64,000 bases of DNA from Acholoe squamosa (Eukaryota; Annelida; Polychaeta; Phyllodocida; Polynoidae), in the NCBI GenBank assembly GCA_949317995.1, contig OX439046.1, positions 41,578,002 to 41,642,001 on the forward strand, written 5' to 3'. Position numbers and translations under genes: made by a program. Of this stretch, positions 10,500 to 21,010 are shown in pieces. The notes beneath the pieces were generated by a model that was given only the letters and a program-made list of their open reading frames with translations, did not search any database and had not been told where the DNA came from. Position 1 is the first letter of the stretch; each line of letters begins with the position of its first letter.

Positions 10500-11817
10500 A
10501 TAATAAGCCACCATTACCGGCTTTGCAGCGTTACATTCAGAGGAATAGTGCCCCATACGTTGGCACCTGAAACACTTAACCGTTCGGCAATCCACCCTGG
10601 GTCTCTGCCGACTGGCTTGGAGTGCATCTGTAATTTTCTTACACATCTCCTCCATTATTTTGGTCATATCAGGAGATTGACCCCTCGCTTTGTCAGCGCT
10701 ATCAGAGGGCTTATATGCCTTGCTACTAGCTTTAGCTTCGCCCCTGACTTCGGATGGTGCTTTAGCATCCTTTGGCTTATTGAAGACCTTCCTTGGAATG
10801 TACTTTCTGCCAAAATTATTTTTCCTCGAGCATCGAGCAAAAGGTACTGTCCTCCTGCTCGATGTCTATCAATTCGAAGTCTTCCGGGGTACTCTCTACC
10901 TCGGATCGCTGACTTACAGATGCTACCGGAGTGGATGCCGAAGTCTCCAGCTAGCATCGTCCGTTTCTTCACGGCCATATCTATACGGTTAAATATGCCG
11001 TGTAGGGTAGTGCCCTCTTTCCAGGCATCCCTAGCAGCGATTTGCTCGTCTCGGTCTCTTAGACCCTTGACGAATTGAGTGATCAAGTCGTCCATATACC
11101 AGTCCTGGTTCTCTGACCCGGGTCTGGCCTTACTTAACAGGGCATGAAGTTCCATACCGTATGCCCTGAGAGCTTCTGTGGGTTTTTGGGTACATTTCTT
11201 AAAATGAACCATAGGATCCTCCTGACCATATTACATAATAGTCCACTAGGAGACTCAACCAGCTGCTCAAAAGTCCCAACGAGACCATACCAGGTGCGCT
11301 ATTGCTTGACGGCCATGCGTCCCGGGCCGCCCTTTAGACGTCTCACCAGATGTGGCTTGGCCTCGTATGGGGTCCATCCATTACAATTCATCACATCGAT
11401 GAAATCTTCAAACCATTCTTTCCATGGCCGAGTACCGTCGTATTCTTTCAGAATGACGGCAACCCTTCGGGCTGAATTGTGAGCATACATCAATCTACTA
11501 CATTGTTGTTGGTGGTGGTTGGTTATACATCCATTGAGAACCATTGGAATTCGTATAACCTCCACCCCTGTATTGGGGTTGGTACTCGAAGTACCATCAC
11601 CCCCTTGCCCGTTCGGGTTGGTAGATCCGCCTTGACTACCGTCATTTGGCGGTTGACCAGCCTGTCCTTGTTGGCTGCTACTACTTTGTGGATTCTGTTG
11701 GTTGCTAGGGTTACCTGCATCCAACCCGACATTATCTGTCTGATCCACGTGTATGTGGAATCCACTTGTTTCGACACTAGTGTCTGAACAGTCTCTCGGT
11801 ACGAAGTCCGGGTCCAA
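10500..11817 (-). pseudogene. gag: Gag capsid and nucleocapsid part of element A
   Basis: The 11817-11299 frame has a Q/N/G/S-rich linker, then a capsid-like domain (YDGTRPWKEWFEDFIDVMNCNGW). A stop follows at 11299, then RTWYGLVGTFEQLVES in continuation. The 11212-10664 frame carries MELHALLSKARPGSENQDWYMDDLITQFVKGLRDRDEQ, matching element B Gag. Near 10520-10570 a zinc knuckle C-x2-C-x4-H-x4-C (CFRCQRMGHYSSEC) marks the nucleocapsid. The frames are broken at least twice. Together with 12467-13895 this is one very long gag. Confidence 0.75.
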
Positions 11818-11949
11818 ATTATGGACTATCGGGACTTCACTGATACAAACCCTGCTGGTCCGGCCATTCTTATCTTGGGTTCTAATATAGACACCCCCTT
11901 GATCTACATTCCGAGACGCATTATCATTTATTATACCACGATTTCGGGA

Positions 11950-12205
11950 CTTTCGGTGGGTTTATATGCAGTTTAGCCGTGCATTATTCTGCATATACAC
12001 CCATGTGCATTTTTGAAATTTTTGGTATATACTTTTTCGGGGTCAAGTTGGACTTGACCTTGATATTTTTGGAAATGTGTGGCAGATATACAAATTCAAT
12101 CTGGCCATCTTCCATTGTGAAAAATCGTCCCAACTCGTATGAGGATTGAACCCCGGCCGCAGTGGTGGTAGGCGAAGGCCTTAGCCATAGCGCCACACTG
12201 AACGG
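11950..12205 (-). mobile_element. tRNA-derived SINE inside gag of element A
   Basis: On the minus strand there is an A-box-like TGGCGCTATGG (near 12195) and a B-box-like GGTTCAATCC (12152-12143), about 40 bases apart as in tRNA-type RNA polymerase III promoters. They are followed by a unique body to about 11950. It interrupts the gag reading frames. The 3' end is uncertain and no target duplication was identified. Confidence 0.6.
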
Positions 12206-12387
12206 TGATGAAATCCAATGCGAAAGTAAATAAGTTCTAACCTGCTATGTTTCCAGTCAGTTTTCGTCTTGATTCCAACTTTGACATGTTATAATATCAA
12301 AATCCCAAGAAGTTTTCGATCCATAGACGAGGAATGCGTGCTAATTTTCTCCATTTTCTTCGATATAAATAAGAATCCAAATAAACC

Positions 12388-12472
12388 TATTAGGTCATGG
12401 ATATCGGGGCCCCACGGGCTGTATATGCTGTATATACAGCCCTAGGGCCCCGATATCCATGATCTATTAGCT
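12388..12472. repeat. Near-perfect 85-bp palindrome
   Basis: The two arms (about 40 bases each) contain GGATATCGGGGCCCC and its complement GGGCCCCGATATCC around a TGTATATGCTGTATATACA centre. A few mismatches lie near the centre and outer ends. It could be a hairpin-type mini-element or the end of one. It lies about 180 bp from the SINE, within a non-coding insertion in gag. Confidence 0.7.
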
Positions 12473-13895
12473 TACAAATGGGTTGTACGCCGGATGCTTT
12501 GGAGTCAAACAGGAAACTGGGTCTCCTTGTTTGACAAATGTAGAGTTTGGATTTTGGTCCTTACTCCTTGGCGGAACATTTGCATGCTCCTGTTCCTGTA
12601 AATAACTTTCCTTAGCAGACTTATTTATAGTTAAGGTTGCCACATCAGTGGTCAGATTCCTCTGTTCTTCTCTTAGCTGTGCATTCTCCGACAAGATCTT
12701 GGATCGGATCTTCTCATTGTCCGCTACAGCTTGGTTCCTTTCATCTTGGGCAGCTAGTGCCTCCTTCTTCAAAGTATCCTTTAGTATACGAAACTTCTCA
12801 CCTTTTTCCTTCTGAGACCTTTGGTACTCTGTGGTCTCTTTTCAGATCTTGTCTTGTTCCAAGACCAACTTAGCTTCTGTCTCCGCCTTACGGAGCTGAA
12901 GTCTTTTTAATCTTTCCTCCATGGCATGCAATTCGGATTGTAATTTGTTTACATCCCAAGCCTTAGTGACTTCCTTGACTCTAGCCTTGTCAATCGCTCT
13001 TCGTCTATTGGCTTCCTCATGTTCTAGGTCAGCCAACTTGGTTTCTCTTTCCTTCTCATCCTTCTCTTTTAATTCTCTGATTCTTTTAGAATAGCCTCCT
13101 GTTCGACAGAACGAAGTTTTCCGATCCATTCTTTTGTCTCGTCTTCAATTTTCTTCTGAGCAGCTATGAATTGTTCATGCTGTCTCTTAGCTTGTTGCTC
13201 TACCTGTTCTTTGGCTTTCAAATAGGCCGAAGTTGTCTTATACCCGGGGCCCATCCGACGTCCATACCTTGACTTACGACTGCCTCCCGGATTGAACATG
13301 GAGTGAGATAAGCCTTCGTCTAAGGATAGGCCCAGAGAGTGCATTTCCGCGCTTCTCTCTTAGTACCCGATGATCCTTTTGGATCTTCTTTACCCCCATC
13401 ATCTTCGCTTTCATGATCCGACGATGTCATCAATGGGGCCACTCGGTTTGCCCCATCTACCTCAACAATCATAGGGGGCACTGTTCGTTGGATCAGGCTT
13501 TGAGCCTTAGGGGTCTCCAAGATACCAGTAGCGCTCGCTGGGATCCTAGGCCCAAGCTGGCACCTACTAGTTAGCACTTGGGACCAATCACTCAAGTCTA
13601 ACCTGGCAGGTTTAATTAACCCACTGAATAACCCCGTATCCAAAGCAACCTGTCTAGGTGTGTTTGGATACAATCTTACGATCCCATCTCCAATTCTGGT
13701 ATGATCGTCTGTTAGACCAGGTGTCGGGAAAACTGTCTGGACACCTTCTGGGTTGTACACATGTTGTTGACCCGGTTTCCAGTCTAACAACAAATGCTGG
13801 GATGTGTAATCATCCTCTTTAAATCCCACTAGCCCAGGGCTGGAGGGACCCGCATTAGGTAGCCTGTGGCTTTCGGCCGTTTGGCCGCGCTCCAT
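12467..13895 (-). pseudogene. gag: Gag N-terminal region of element A (coiled coil)
   Basis: The first ATG (13895) lies about 27 bases after the LTR. The N-terminal 190 residues (MERGQTAESHRLP...) resemble no family I know. The 13344-12467 frames are a long, highly charged coiled coil (KAKEQVEQQAKRQHEQF, ELKEKDEKERETKLADLEHE), broken by frameshifts near 13330, 13100 and 12800. Element B has a coiled coil in the same place. A coiled-coil N-terminus may mediate Gag multimerisation; that is inference. Confidence 0.65.
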
Positions 13896-13902
13896 CCCCG
13901 AA

Positions 13903-13921
13903 CCAACTGGTCACGGCACCA
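13903..13921 (-). other. Primer binding site of element A
   Basis: On the minus strand TGGTGCCGTGACCAGTTGG begins one base after the LTR end. It matches the site of element B except for one base early on, supporting one family. Confidence 0.7.
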
Positions 13922-13922
13922 G

Positions 13923-14283
13923 TGTAATGGTTCGTATCGACTTATATGTTGGGTGGCTTGTTGGCTCGCTCATCACTAAAGATACCAACACGACACGAGT
14001 AGTTCGGGTTGGGCAAAGCCCCAGACTCCCTACCGCTCGGGTAGGACTTTATTAGCTTCTCTCTATCTCAGCGCATATGTCTGGACTGGACTACGTCCAG
14101 TCTCCTTCTGCGGATCGTCCGGCTTCTTAGTAGAAGCTGGACGCGAGGCATGGTGCTGCACCCTCTTGTACCAAACGAGTATCGCGAAGCGACACCTGGT
14201 TGGCATAGAAGGAACGAGCACCACACGAGCGCGTCTCTCGGATGAAGCGCACTAATATATATATAAGGATGCCGGCCCCTACA
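13923..14283 (-). repeat. 5' LTR of element A
   Basis: On the minus strand it begins TGTAGGGGCC (14283) and ends CCATTACA (13923), 361 bp. It has a TA-rich TATA-like TTATATATATA near its start and an AATAAA (complement at 14048-14053). The primer site follows immediately. No copy of this LTR is seen near 3.8-4.1 kb, so the 3' LTR of A has been lost. Confidence 0.75.
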
Positions 14284-15520
14284 ATACGGCCCAAATAATT
14301 CATGGACTATTTGAACAAATGACATTTCTTAGGTTTTAGTTTAAGACCATTACAAATGATTCATTCCAAAACAAACTTGAGGTTATGAGAGCATTCTGTG
14401 AATGACTTTCCAAATACTATCACATCATCAAGGTAAAGTAGACACTTTTTCCACAGTAGATCACTTAACAGAGTTACCATCATTGCTTCAAAGGTGGCTG
14501 GTGCATTGCACAAACCAAAAGGGATAACCTTGTATTGAAACAATCCAATATGTCTAGAAAATGCAGTTTTCTCCATATCTGTAGGATTTATTCCTTCTTG
14601 CCAATTTCCAGATTGTAAATCCAGAGCTTTTACCACCTAGGGAATCAATGGTCCCAAAGGTTTAGCCAATGCATTTTTGTATTACTCCAACAATTCAAAC
14701 AGATCCCTCTTATGTTCCGGATCCTCAAGGAAGGTTTCCTCATACAACTTTTTCAAATCGTCTGAGATATCCTCAGGATCATTAGCTTTTTGGTAATTTA
14801 AAGCTACTATCTGTGATAGTTTCGGAAAGGGTTACACTTCCAAAAACATGCCCCTTCTTTAAATAGATAGGTCTAGTACTCAGATTGAAAACCTGTACTA
14901 CCATCCAGGATGCATTAGCTACCTTAGTATCCACGGACATCAATCCGATACTAGACAAGTCTATCACATCCGGTTCTATTACTGCGGTCTGATTCCTCAT
15001 CGCGGGATCATTTTGTAGAAGTACATCACAAGCTAGTCCAGGATGAATCCGGACAGTTTGTGCTACTGAGGCCATACTGCTTACTTGTCATAATAAACAT
15101 CTTACTTTCACAGGATACGGGTATTTCACACTCAGTACTCCAGACTGTGGTTCCAACACCACACCATACAATGATGCGAAATCTAACCCTAATATCCCTT
15201 CATCCGATATATCCGCAATGGTTGCACCCATGACAAAGTCATGCATGCCATCCAACTGCAGCTTCAAACATGTTCCAACATACGTCCGCATTCTACTGCC
15301 GTCGGCCGACTGAGCACTTCCTCCTGATAGGGGAGTTTTATGCACATCCGGGATAAGATCATAGAATTTCCTGGAGACACAACAGTGGCTTGCTCCTGTA
15401 TCAGCTAGAAATTCAGCAGACCTTCCTTTGACAGTAAGGCAAACATACCACTGTCTTCCTTTTAGCAGGGAAGGGGTATCCGTAACAACAGGAATCTCAT
15501 TGTTAACACCAGAAAAGCAG
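14284..15520 (-). pseudogene. Protease to RT fragment of element C
   Basis: From 15480 downward: FLADTGASHCCVS (protease active site), GILGLDFASLYGVVLEP, then the protease-RT linker. RT blocks follow (ALDLQSGNWQEGINPTDMEKTAFSRH, FGLCNAPATFE, LLYLDDVIVFGKS, LKPKKCHLF, YLGRI). Lesions include a stop after KFVLE near 14355, a stop near 14640 with loss of the DYRKLN block, and a stop near 15088. The fragment is cut off at 14283 by the LTR of element A and at about 15520 by unrelated sequence. Confidence 0.75.
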
Positions 15521-16118
15521 TGATATGATTATGAAGACACTTGAAGTCTAACTTTTATTGTACAGATGGACCCACTACACTATTATATGATAGAACTTAG
15601 GAAGTCGAACAAAAACATATAGAACAGCAAGTACAAAGTCTTAACCTCATCTCTACCAAATATGAAGGAATTCTATCGACGAGCACATAGGTTTCTAGGA
15701 TCAGCCAACTTAAATTTCAGCTAATTTTGATGGTTTTTCTCAACTTTTTATATTCATAAATTCATATCTCTGACCCTAGTGGTCATATCAGCTTCATTGA
15801 AACTGCATTGTAGCCGTAAAGTCATTGGCTTTCAGGAAATATATGGTTTTCTATGATATATCTCTTTTCAAATTATGGCAATAATGTAGCTAAAGGTCAC
15901 AGACAATTCCTCTTTGTAGAGTTTAATTTCATGACGAAAATTTGGCCAACCTTGTCTCACAAAAACCTCAATAACTCACCCAAAAATGACCTTAAAATTA
16001 CAATTCAAAAAGCATGTTGCTCCTCACATATGTGCGGAAAAGACTGTGCCAAAAACCAAGAGCTCTCATGTGTTTAAAATTTTTAGTCACATACCTAATA
16101 TATACATATTGGGTTAAC
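15521..16118. other. Noncoding stretch, nothing recognised
   Basis: AT-rich sequence with no protein motif or repeat that I recognise on either strand. An open frame at 15853-16077 looks like chance. Confidence 0.4.
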
Positions 16119-16281
16119 TTAAAGGGGCCCTGGCATGGTAATGCATGCCAGCATTAAAAAGTCACATGATCACCCCTTGACCAAGCAGGGCTTCACGATT
16201 TTTCCGCTGGTTCCCGCGATTTTATGATCACTGTTTGAATCGGTACCCATGTTGTTAATTTTCCATGCCAGCCCCCTTTAA
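16119..16281. mobile_element. TTAA-flanked MITE
   Basis: TTAA (16119-16122) and TTAA (16278-16281) flank a 155-bp body with inverted ends AGGGGCCCTGGCATGG on the left and CCATGCCAGCCCCCT on the right, matching as inverted repeats of about 15 bases with one indel. TTAA duplication is the habit of piggyBac-type transposases, so this is a candidate piggyBac-mobilised MITE. No transposase gene is nearby. Confidence 0.65.
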
Positions 16282-16394
16282 TGGTGCTGGAAACAGGTGG
16301 GGCTTTTTCCACCGTCCCTGGTCCAAAACCGTGCTGGGCTAATAATGGGTGTGAATTGGTAAGGCCTAAAAAATATTGTTGTGTTCAGGTAATC

Positions 16395-16478
16395 GGTCGA
16401 AAAAAAAATTAGACATTCTAGAAGTGCCAACCTAAAAAAAACAACCCTACCTACTACCTACCCTAATTTTTTCGACCT
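16395..16478. repeat. Short inverted-repeat element
   Basis: GGTCGAAAAAAAAATTAG on the left and CTAATTTTTTCGACC on the right are inverted copies about 85 bp apart end to end. The interior is C/A-rich. It may be a small hairpin-forming MITE remnant. Confidence 0.5.
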
Positions 16479-16486
16479 TTATTATA

Positions 16487-16593
16487 TCCATGGGGGTAAA
16501 TGGTTTGGGGTAGATGTCTGGGGGTAAATGTCCATGGGGGTAAATGGTTGCGGGGTAGAAGTCTGGGGGCAAATGTCCAGGGGGTAAAGGTCC
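16487..16593 (+). repeat. GGGGTAAATG minisatellite
   Basis: A unit of about 44 bp beginning TCCATGGGGGTAAATGG is repeated a little over twice, itself built from shorter GGGGTA(A/G)ATG blocks. Confidence 0.65.
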
Positions 16594-17589
16594 TGTTACC
16601 TCACATCCTCATGAGAGGTAAAGGAAAGGAAATAAGAGAAGAAATCAGATCTAGCGGACAGTTACAGTGGCTTCACTGAATTACAAGTGTAACATTACAA
16701 GTGTGGTAATATGATTACACATATATAATTAAGGTCACACTTACAAAACAATCATTTTACTGTAAGGCATAATATAAGGCATAACCCCTAGAGTCCCATT
16801 CAGAAAAAGCAGAGAATAAGCTGTTTGTTTCCAAGGGACAGTTTGTGATTTATCAACAGGGGGAGCAGGATGCAGATTGAGGGGGGAGGGAGGAAAAAAA
16901 TTTTGACACCTCAAAGTGGGGAAGGGGGCAGAGAAAAATGTTATGCCTTTTCTGTGAACTACTGTAGAACAGGAGGGATGACCAGGGCAATCTGTCCGAG
17001 GGGAAGGGGGTCATAAAATTTTCAGATTTCTTCACGTCTGTATGGCAATCTACCCCACCCTTCAAGCCTGTTGATGAGTAATGAGCAATCCCTAAATTAC
17101 CAATGGGTTTTTGAATTATGAAATTTATCAAATAGAATAGAAGTTGGGTCATTTGAATCTTTCTACTGAATTCTCAATGCCAGGGTACTTCTTACCCACA
17201 TAGATCAACCTATATATGGGGTCCTTTGGTTAAATGAGTCCAACTAAAAGGGCATTTCAAAGTGGTATGGGGCCTGGGTTAGAGGTAGGATAGAGTAGTG
17301 GACCAACACTGACACTGATGGCAGTGACAATCATTGAGTGGGATGTCTGAGGAAAGCATGCCTGTATAGGTAATATATATTTCATAACAGATGAATGCAT
17401 TAAACTTCCCTACCTTTACAAATCATTTTTTTCTTGCCAAAACTGAAGCAACTTGCAGTTTTTTTTCATGACATGATGTCATGCAGCCCATGACCCCCCT
17501 CCCCCCTTGTCATGCTTGGTCATGGAGAGTGGGACCCCCCCTCCCCCCCTCCTGCATGACGTCATTTGTACACAGCCCCTACTCACTCG
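16594..17589. other. Noncoding stretch with purine-rich tracts
   Basis: No gene seen. Notable are two similar G-rich motifs (GGGGAAGGGGG near 16918 and 17001) and a C-rich block at 17491-17550. That block would give G runs on the minus strand and so could form G-quadruplexes. Copies of TGATGTCATGCA-like sequence flank the C-rich block. Confidence 0.4.
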
Positions 17590-17990
17590 ACCAAAGAAAG
17601 AGACCACCTCTAGAAGGGTATTGCTTGATCTATCTTTCCCCGTTAGTAAGGGCATGAACAGTGGTGTTACTAAAATCTGTATCAACAGACAGCATAGACC
17701 TTACACCTTGCCTTCCATCGCCGACCTTGTCACTAAAGCCTGTTCCCTTGGACAAGTCTCTTATATGTACAAGGCGGACATGGTGCATGCTTATAGACAG
17801 TTGAAAATCGAGGTCACTACTCACCATGAAACACAGAGGCCTCTACTATATAGACACTTGCCCCTCCTTTGGGGCCAGACTTTCCAGCTTAGCTTGTCAA
17901 CGCACTATTTTGGCTATTACCTACCCACTCTGACCATCCCACAGTTCACTAGTACACAAAACGTGCCAGAGGCACTGCTGTAACCCTATC
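17590..17990 (+). pseudogene. DIRS-type reverse transcriptase fragment
   Basis: The frame contains RRVLLDLSFPVSKGMNSGV, YTLPSIADLVTKA and YMYKADMVHAYRQLKI, the arrangement of early RT blocks in DIRS/Ngaro retrotransposons, which integrate with a tyrosine recombinase. A frameshift near 17850 leads into YIDTCPSFGARLSSLACQRT in another frame, the next DIRS block. The YxDD block and later domains are absent, so this is a short dead fragment. No recombinase or RNase H is visible. Confidence 0.65.
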
Positions 17991-18555
17991 AATGATTAAT
18001 ACAAACAGGAGACACCAGGTGCCAGCACATCGTCTCAGCCTCCAGCCCAGCTTCATCATTTCATATCTGGAATAGATTAAAGCGAAGAGATGTCATCTGC
18101 TCTAAATCCATAAATCCTAAAACAATGTACATATTACCTGTTGCTATATCCCGGAGTGTTAATTCATTTAACCTCCATGAGGCTCACTGATATTAGAGGT
18201 AATGTGACCCGACTTGCCTGACATGGGCACCACCCACGGGTATCAAATGGACGACTGAAATGAAATGATGGACACATTTGTGATTTAATCCTATATGGTC
18301 GAAAGGTGATACAGATAGACGTCTAGATAAACACCTAACTATGATGCCGATATCACTGTTCTAAAGACTGCAATCTATGGTCGCGATCTTGTGGTGTATA
18401 TTATTTACACAGGCCTTGTATGGGAAGTCACGCGGAAGGATATCAGGCACACATGACATTAATAAATATTTCAACACTCCCAATTTACAACCTACAGGGT
18501 GAGGCACAATCATACGGAGCCCCTAAAAGGACATACCAAAAGTATTTGTTTCCCA
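17991..18555. other. Noncoding stretch, nothing recognised
   Basis: No coding pattern or clear repeat seen between the DIRS fragment and the minisatellite. Confidence 0.4.
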
Positions 18556-18558
18556 GAA

Positions 18559-19140
18559 AAAATTATTCTTGCAGATTCTGAACAATTCCTGTGGGTACTG
18601 AACAATTCTTGCTGATACTGAACAATTCTTGCAGATACTGAACAACTCCTGCGGATACTGTATAATACAGCCCCTAATAGGAAAAAATTATTCTTGCGGG
18701 TACTACGATATTCTTGCGGGTACTGGAATATTCTTGCGGGTACTGGGATATTCTTGCGGGTACTGGGATATTCTTGCGGATACTGAATAATTTCTGCGGA
18801 TACTGTATAATTCAGCCCCTAACAGGAAAAAATTATTCTTGCTGGTACTGGGATATTCTTGCGGGTACTGGGATATTCTTGCGGGTACTGGGATATTCTT
18901 GCGGATACTAGGAAATTCTTCCAAATACTGAACAATTCTTCTGGATACTGAACAATTCCTTCGGGTACTGAACAATTCTTGCGGATACTGAACAATTCTT
19001 GCGGATACTGAACAATTCCTGCGGATACTGTATAATTCAGCCCCTAATAGGAAAAATTATTCTTGTGGGTACTGGGATATTCTTGCGGGAACTGGGATAT
19101 TCTTGCAGATATTGAACAATTTCTGCCGATACTGTATAAT
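18559..19140 (+). repeat. 20-bp minisatellite with higher-order structure
   Basis: Tandem copies of a 20-mer such as TTCTTGCGGGTACTGGGATA and the variant (TTCTTGCGGATACTGAACAA) alternate in blocks. Blocks are punctuated by a spacer containing CAGCCCCTAATAGGAAAAA near 18665, 18812 and 19038, giving a higher-order repeat. It ends at a partial spacer that runs into the AAT microsatellite. Confidence 0.85.
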
Positions 19141-19147
19141 TCAGCCC

Positions 19148-19148
<1 letters not shown>

Positions 19149-19208
<60 letters not shown>
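19149..19208 (+). repeat. (AAT)n microsatellite at the outer end of the D1 LTR
   Basis: About 20 tandem AAT units. The D LTR itself ends in a few AAT units, so the array is likely an expansion of that end. Confidence 0.85.
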
Positions 19209-20178
19209 TAATAATAATACACTGTCCAGTATGGTCCTAGGTGGGTTCCCACACCTAGCTCCTGACCTGCTGCTTAGAGGGATGATATAAATGTGTAACT
19301 TTACCCTTTGGTAGTTGACTGTTGGAAGATAGCCTCTGGCCACTAGAGGGGGTAGTCCTATGCCTGTCTGGCATAGTCTAACCCAGCATAGTGCAGAGCT
19401 ATAGCAGGCAGTAGGAGAGCTGAACTGGAGATGTTACCTCAGTGGTGGTTCTGGAGATTCTGGTTTCTAGAGGGGGTAGCCAGGTGTAAAAGTACCACTT
19501 CCTGGCTTGGCCCCTCAGACTGACTGGAGCCAGTGGCATCTGCCTTAGTCTGTGGTTGTTGGAGGGGGGTCTTTCATGTCACAGTGGGCACACAAAGGAC
19601 CCCTATGGACGCCGCTGTGTCCCCCATTGTCTCTGTTGGTTTGGCATGTTCCGACCCTCATATCTCGGTCGTTTATGCATCTACAACCTTCATATTGCGT
19701 ATGCGCAGAGTTGAATATGTTAAGTTACCAATGCCCGCTTTCTGGGTGCGTAACTCATGCTGGTTCGTCTGTAGTGCATTCATATTTGACCTGGGTCGCT
19801 CTGGAGCAACGCTAGAGCAACCGGAAGGGTATGGCGTTGTTACTTATGTAACCTATTGTTCAGTCTTGGGTGCTCAGACACCCATGACGGCATCAGCGGT
19901 GCTCAGCCATCCATGACAGTCGGTTGCATTCACTTTAGAACATTATATACACTATTGTTTGTGTTCAGTGAACCATTAGGTCGGTCTGCTTTGACCATTA
20001 AATCATTATATTGTGCAGTGGACCATGAGGTCAGTTCCTTTGGTGTTATAACTTATGTATATTTAATCAACGGGGCATGAACGCTCACATGGATATACAA
20101 TGTATTAATTTCTTATATATTCTTTGATTAATACAGTAATATGTTAAGATCATTGGAATAATAAAATGGTATATGATA
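19209..20178 (-). repeat. 3' LTR of element D1
   Basis: The stretch is repeated at 38833-39910, 43791-44890 and 58705-59390, always at the ends of the two D elements. On the minus strand it starts TATCATATACC next to a polypurine tract and ends near GGACAGTGTATTATTAT. These ends are not TG...CA. It lacks about 110 bp present in the other copies around 19760. TGCGTATGCGCA (19696-19707) resembles an NRF1 site, and GGCCACTAGAGGGGG (near 19339) resembles a CTCF core. Confidence 0.7.
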
Positions 20179-20203
20179 GAATACTCCGCCTCCCCCAAAG
20201 GAG
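20179..20203 (-). other. Polypurine tract of D1
   Basis: On the minus strand a purine-rich run (TTTGGGGGAGGCGGAGTA) lies immediately before the LTR. D2 has GGGGGGAGAGGGAGTA in the same place. Such tracts prime plus-strand DNA synthesis and mark the 3' LTR start, fixing the orientation of D. Confidence 0.6.
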
Positions 20204-20342
20204 GGCGAAACTCTGTTATTTCGCAGAGGGAATGTACAATATATTTTTATCTTATTTGTAGTTACATACCGTGTGTAAGAGGATTTGAAGTAATAGGGAG
20301 TGCTTCAAATACAATTTCTGTGGTAGAGCTTTGTCAGTATAC

Positions 20343-20396
20343 AAAAAAAAAAAAAGGATGTTATACATGTATAACATCCTTTTTTTTTTTTTTTTT
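20343..20396. repeat. Perfect palindrome with A-run and T-run arms
   Basis: Thirteen A, then the 12-base arm GGATGTTATACA and its exact complement, then seventeen T. The 50-bp fold-back is absent from the aligned place in D2 (near 45060), so it arose in D1. Confidence 0.8.
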
Positions 20397-20567
20397 GGGT
20401 AAAATTACATTTCCTTAATTCTAGCTTTTTGACCATAAATTGTGCAACTTTTTGGATGCCAAACAGACTTAAGTGTGCTTGACTTACAACATGGCTTTGA
20501 AGTTGCCTTATTCCTTATGTAAATTGGTGTATCTGCCTATACATTTTCAATTTTTGGGGTACAAAAA

Positions 20568-21010
20568 TTACAAATTTATGTACAACATACAATTTGGTGA
20601 ATTACATATAATTTTGGCGTACAATTTTGGTACTAACATACAATCTAGTGTGCAAACTAACAATTTTAGCATGCAATTGGGTACACACATACAATTAAGT
20701 ATGCAAACATACAATTTTGCGTGTAATTGGGTACAAATGTACAATCTAGTGTGTAAACATACAATTTTTAGCGTGGAATTGAGTACAAATGTATAATTCA
20801 GTGGGCAAACATACAATTTCACATGTAATTGGGTACAAATGACAATTTAGTGTGCAAACATACAATTTGTAGCGTGCAATTGAGTACAAATGTACAATTC
20901 AGTGTGAAAACATACAATTTCGCGTGTAATTGGGTACAAATGTACAATTTTGGTGCAAACATACAATTTAGTGTGCAATTGAGTAAAAATGTACAATCTT
21001 GGTACATGAA
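20568..21010. repeat. Degenerate tandem repeats between env and LTR of D1
   Basis: Blocks of TGCAAACATACAATTT, TGTAATTGGGTACAAATG and TACAATCTAGTGTG recur about every 50-60 bp with drift. The same array type occurs at 45120-45600 in D2, so it belongs to the D element. The open frames it creates (LYVCTLN-type repeats) are by-products. Confidence 0.7.

Larger units (their letters stand above)
3963..14283 (-). mobile_element. Element A: Ty3/Gypsy retrotransposon with zinc-finger third ORF
   Basis: The order 5' LTR, primer site, gag, protease, RT, RNase H, integrase, third ORF is complete, but every gene is broken. It sits inside the RT of element C: C reads YLGRI directly up to the LTR start at 14283. 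The far side lacks both the 3' LTR of A and the rest of the C RT and RNase H, so a deletion has removed that junction. More GC-rich than B and C. Confidence 0.75.

Noticed and set aside
12121..12205. A true tRNA gene
   Set aside because: A- and B-box are present but the sequence does not fold into a full cloverleaf by eye and has a SINE body after it.
18703..18975. Repetitive peptide open frames in the minisatellite
   Set aside because: A 20-bp repeat is read in successive frames; no gene features.
18559..19140. Possible CRISPR-like array
   Set aside because: Units are contiguous 20-mers without unique spacers, in an animal-type genome.
19037..19343. Open frames coding runs of Y, L or N
   Set aside because: Products of the (AAT)n microsatellite.
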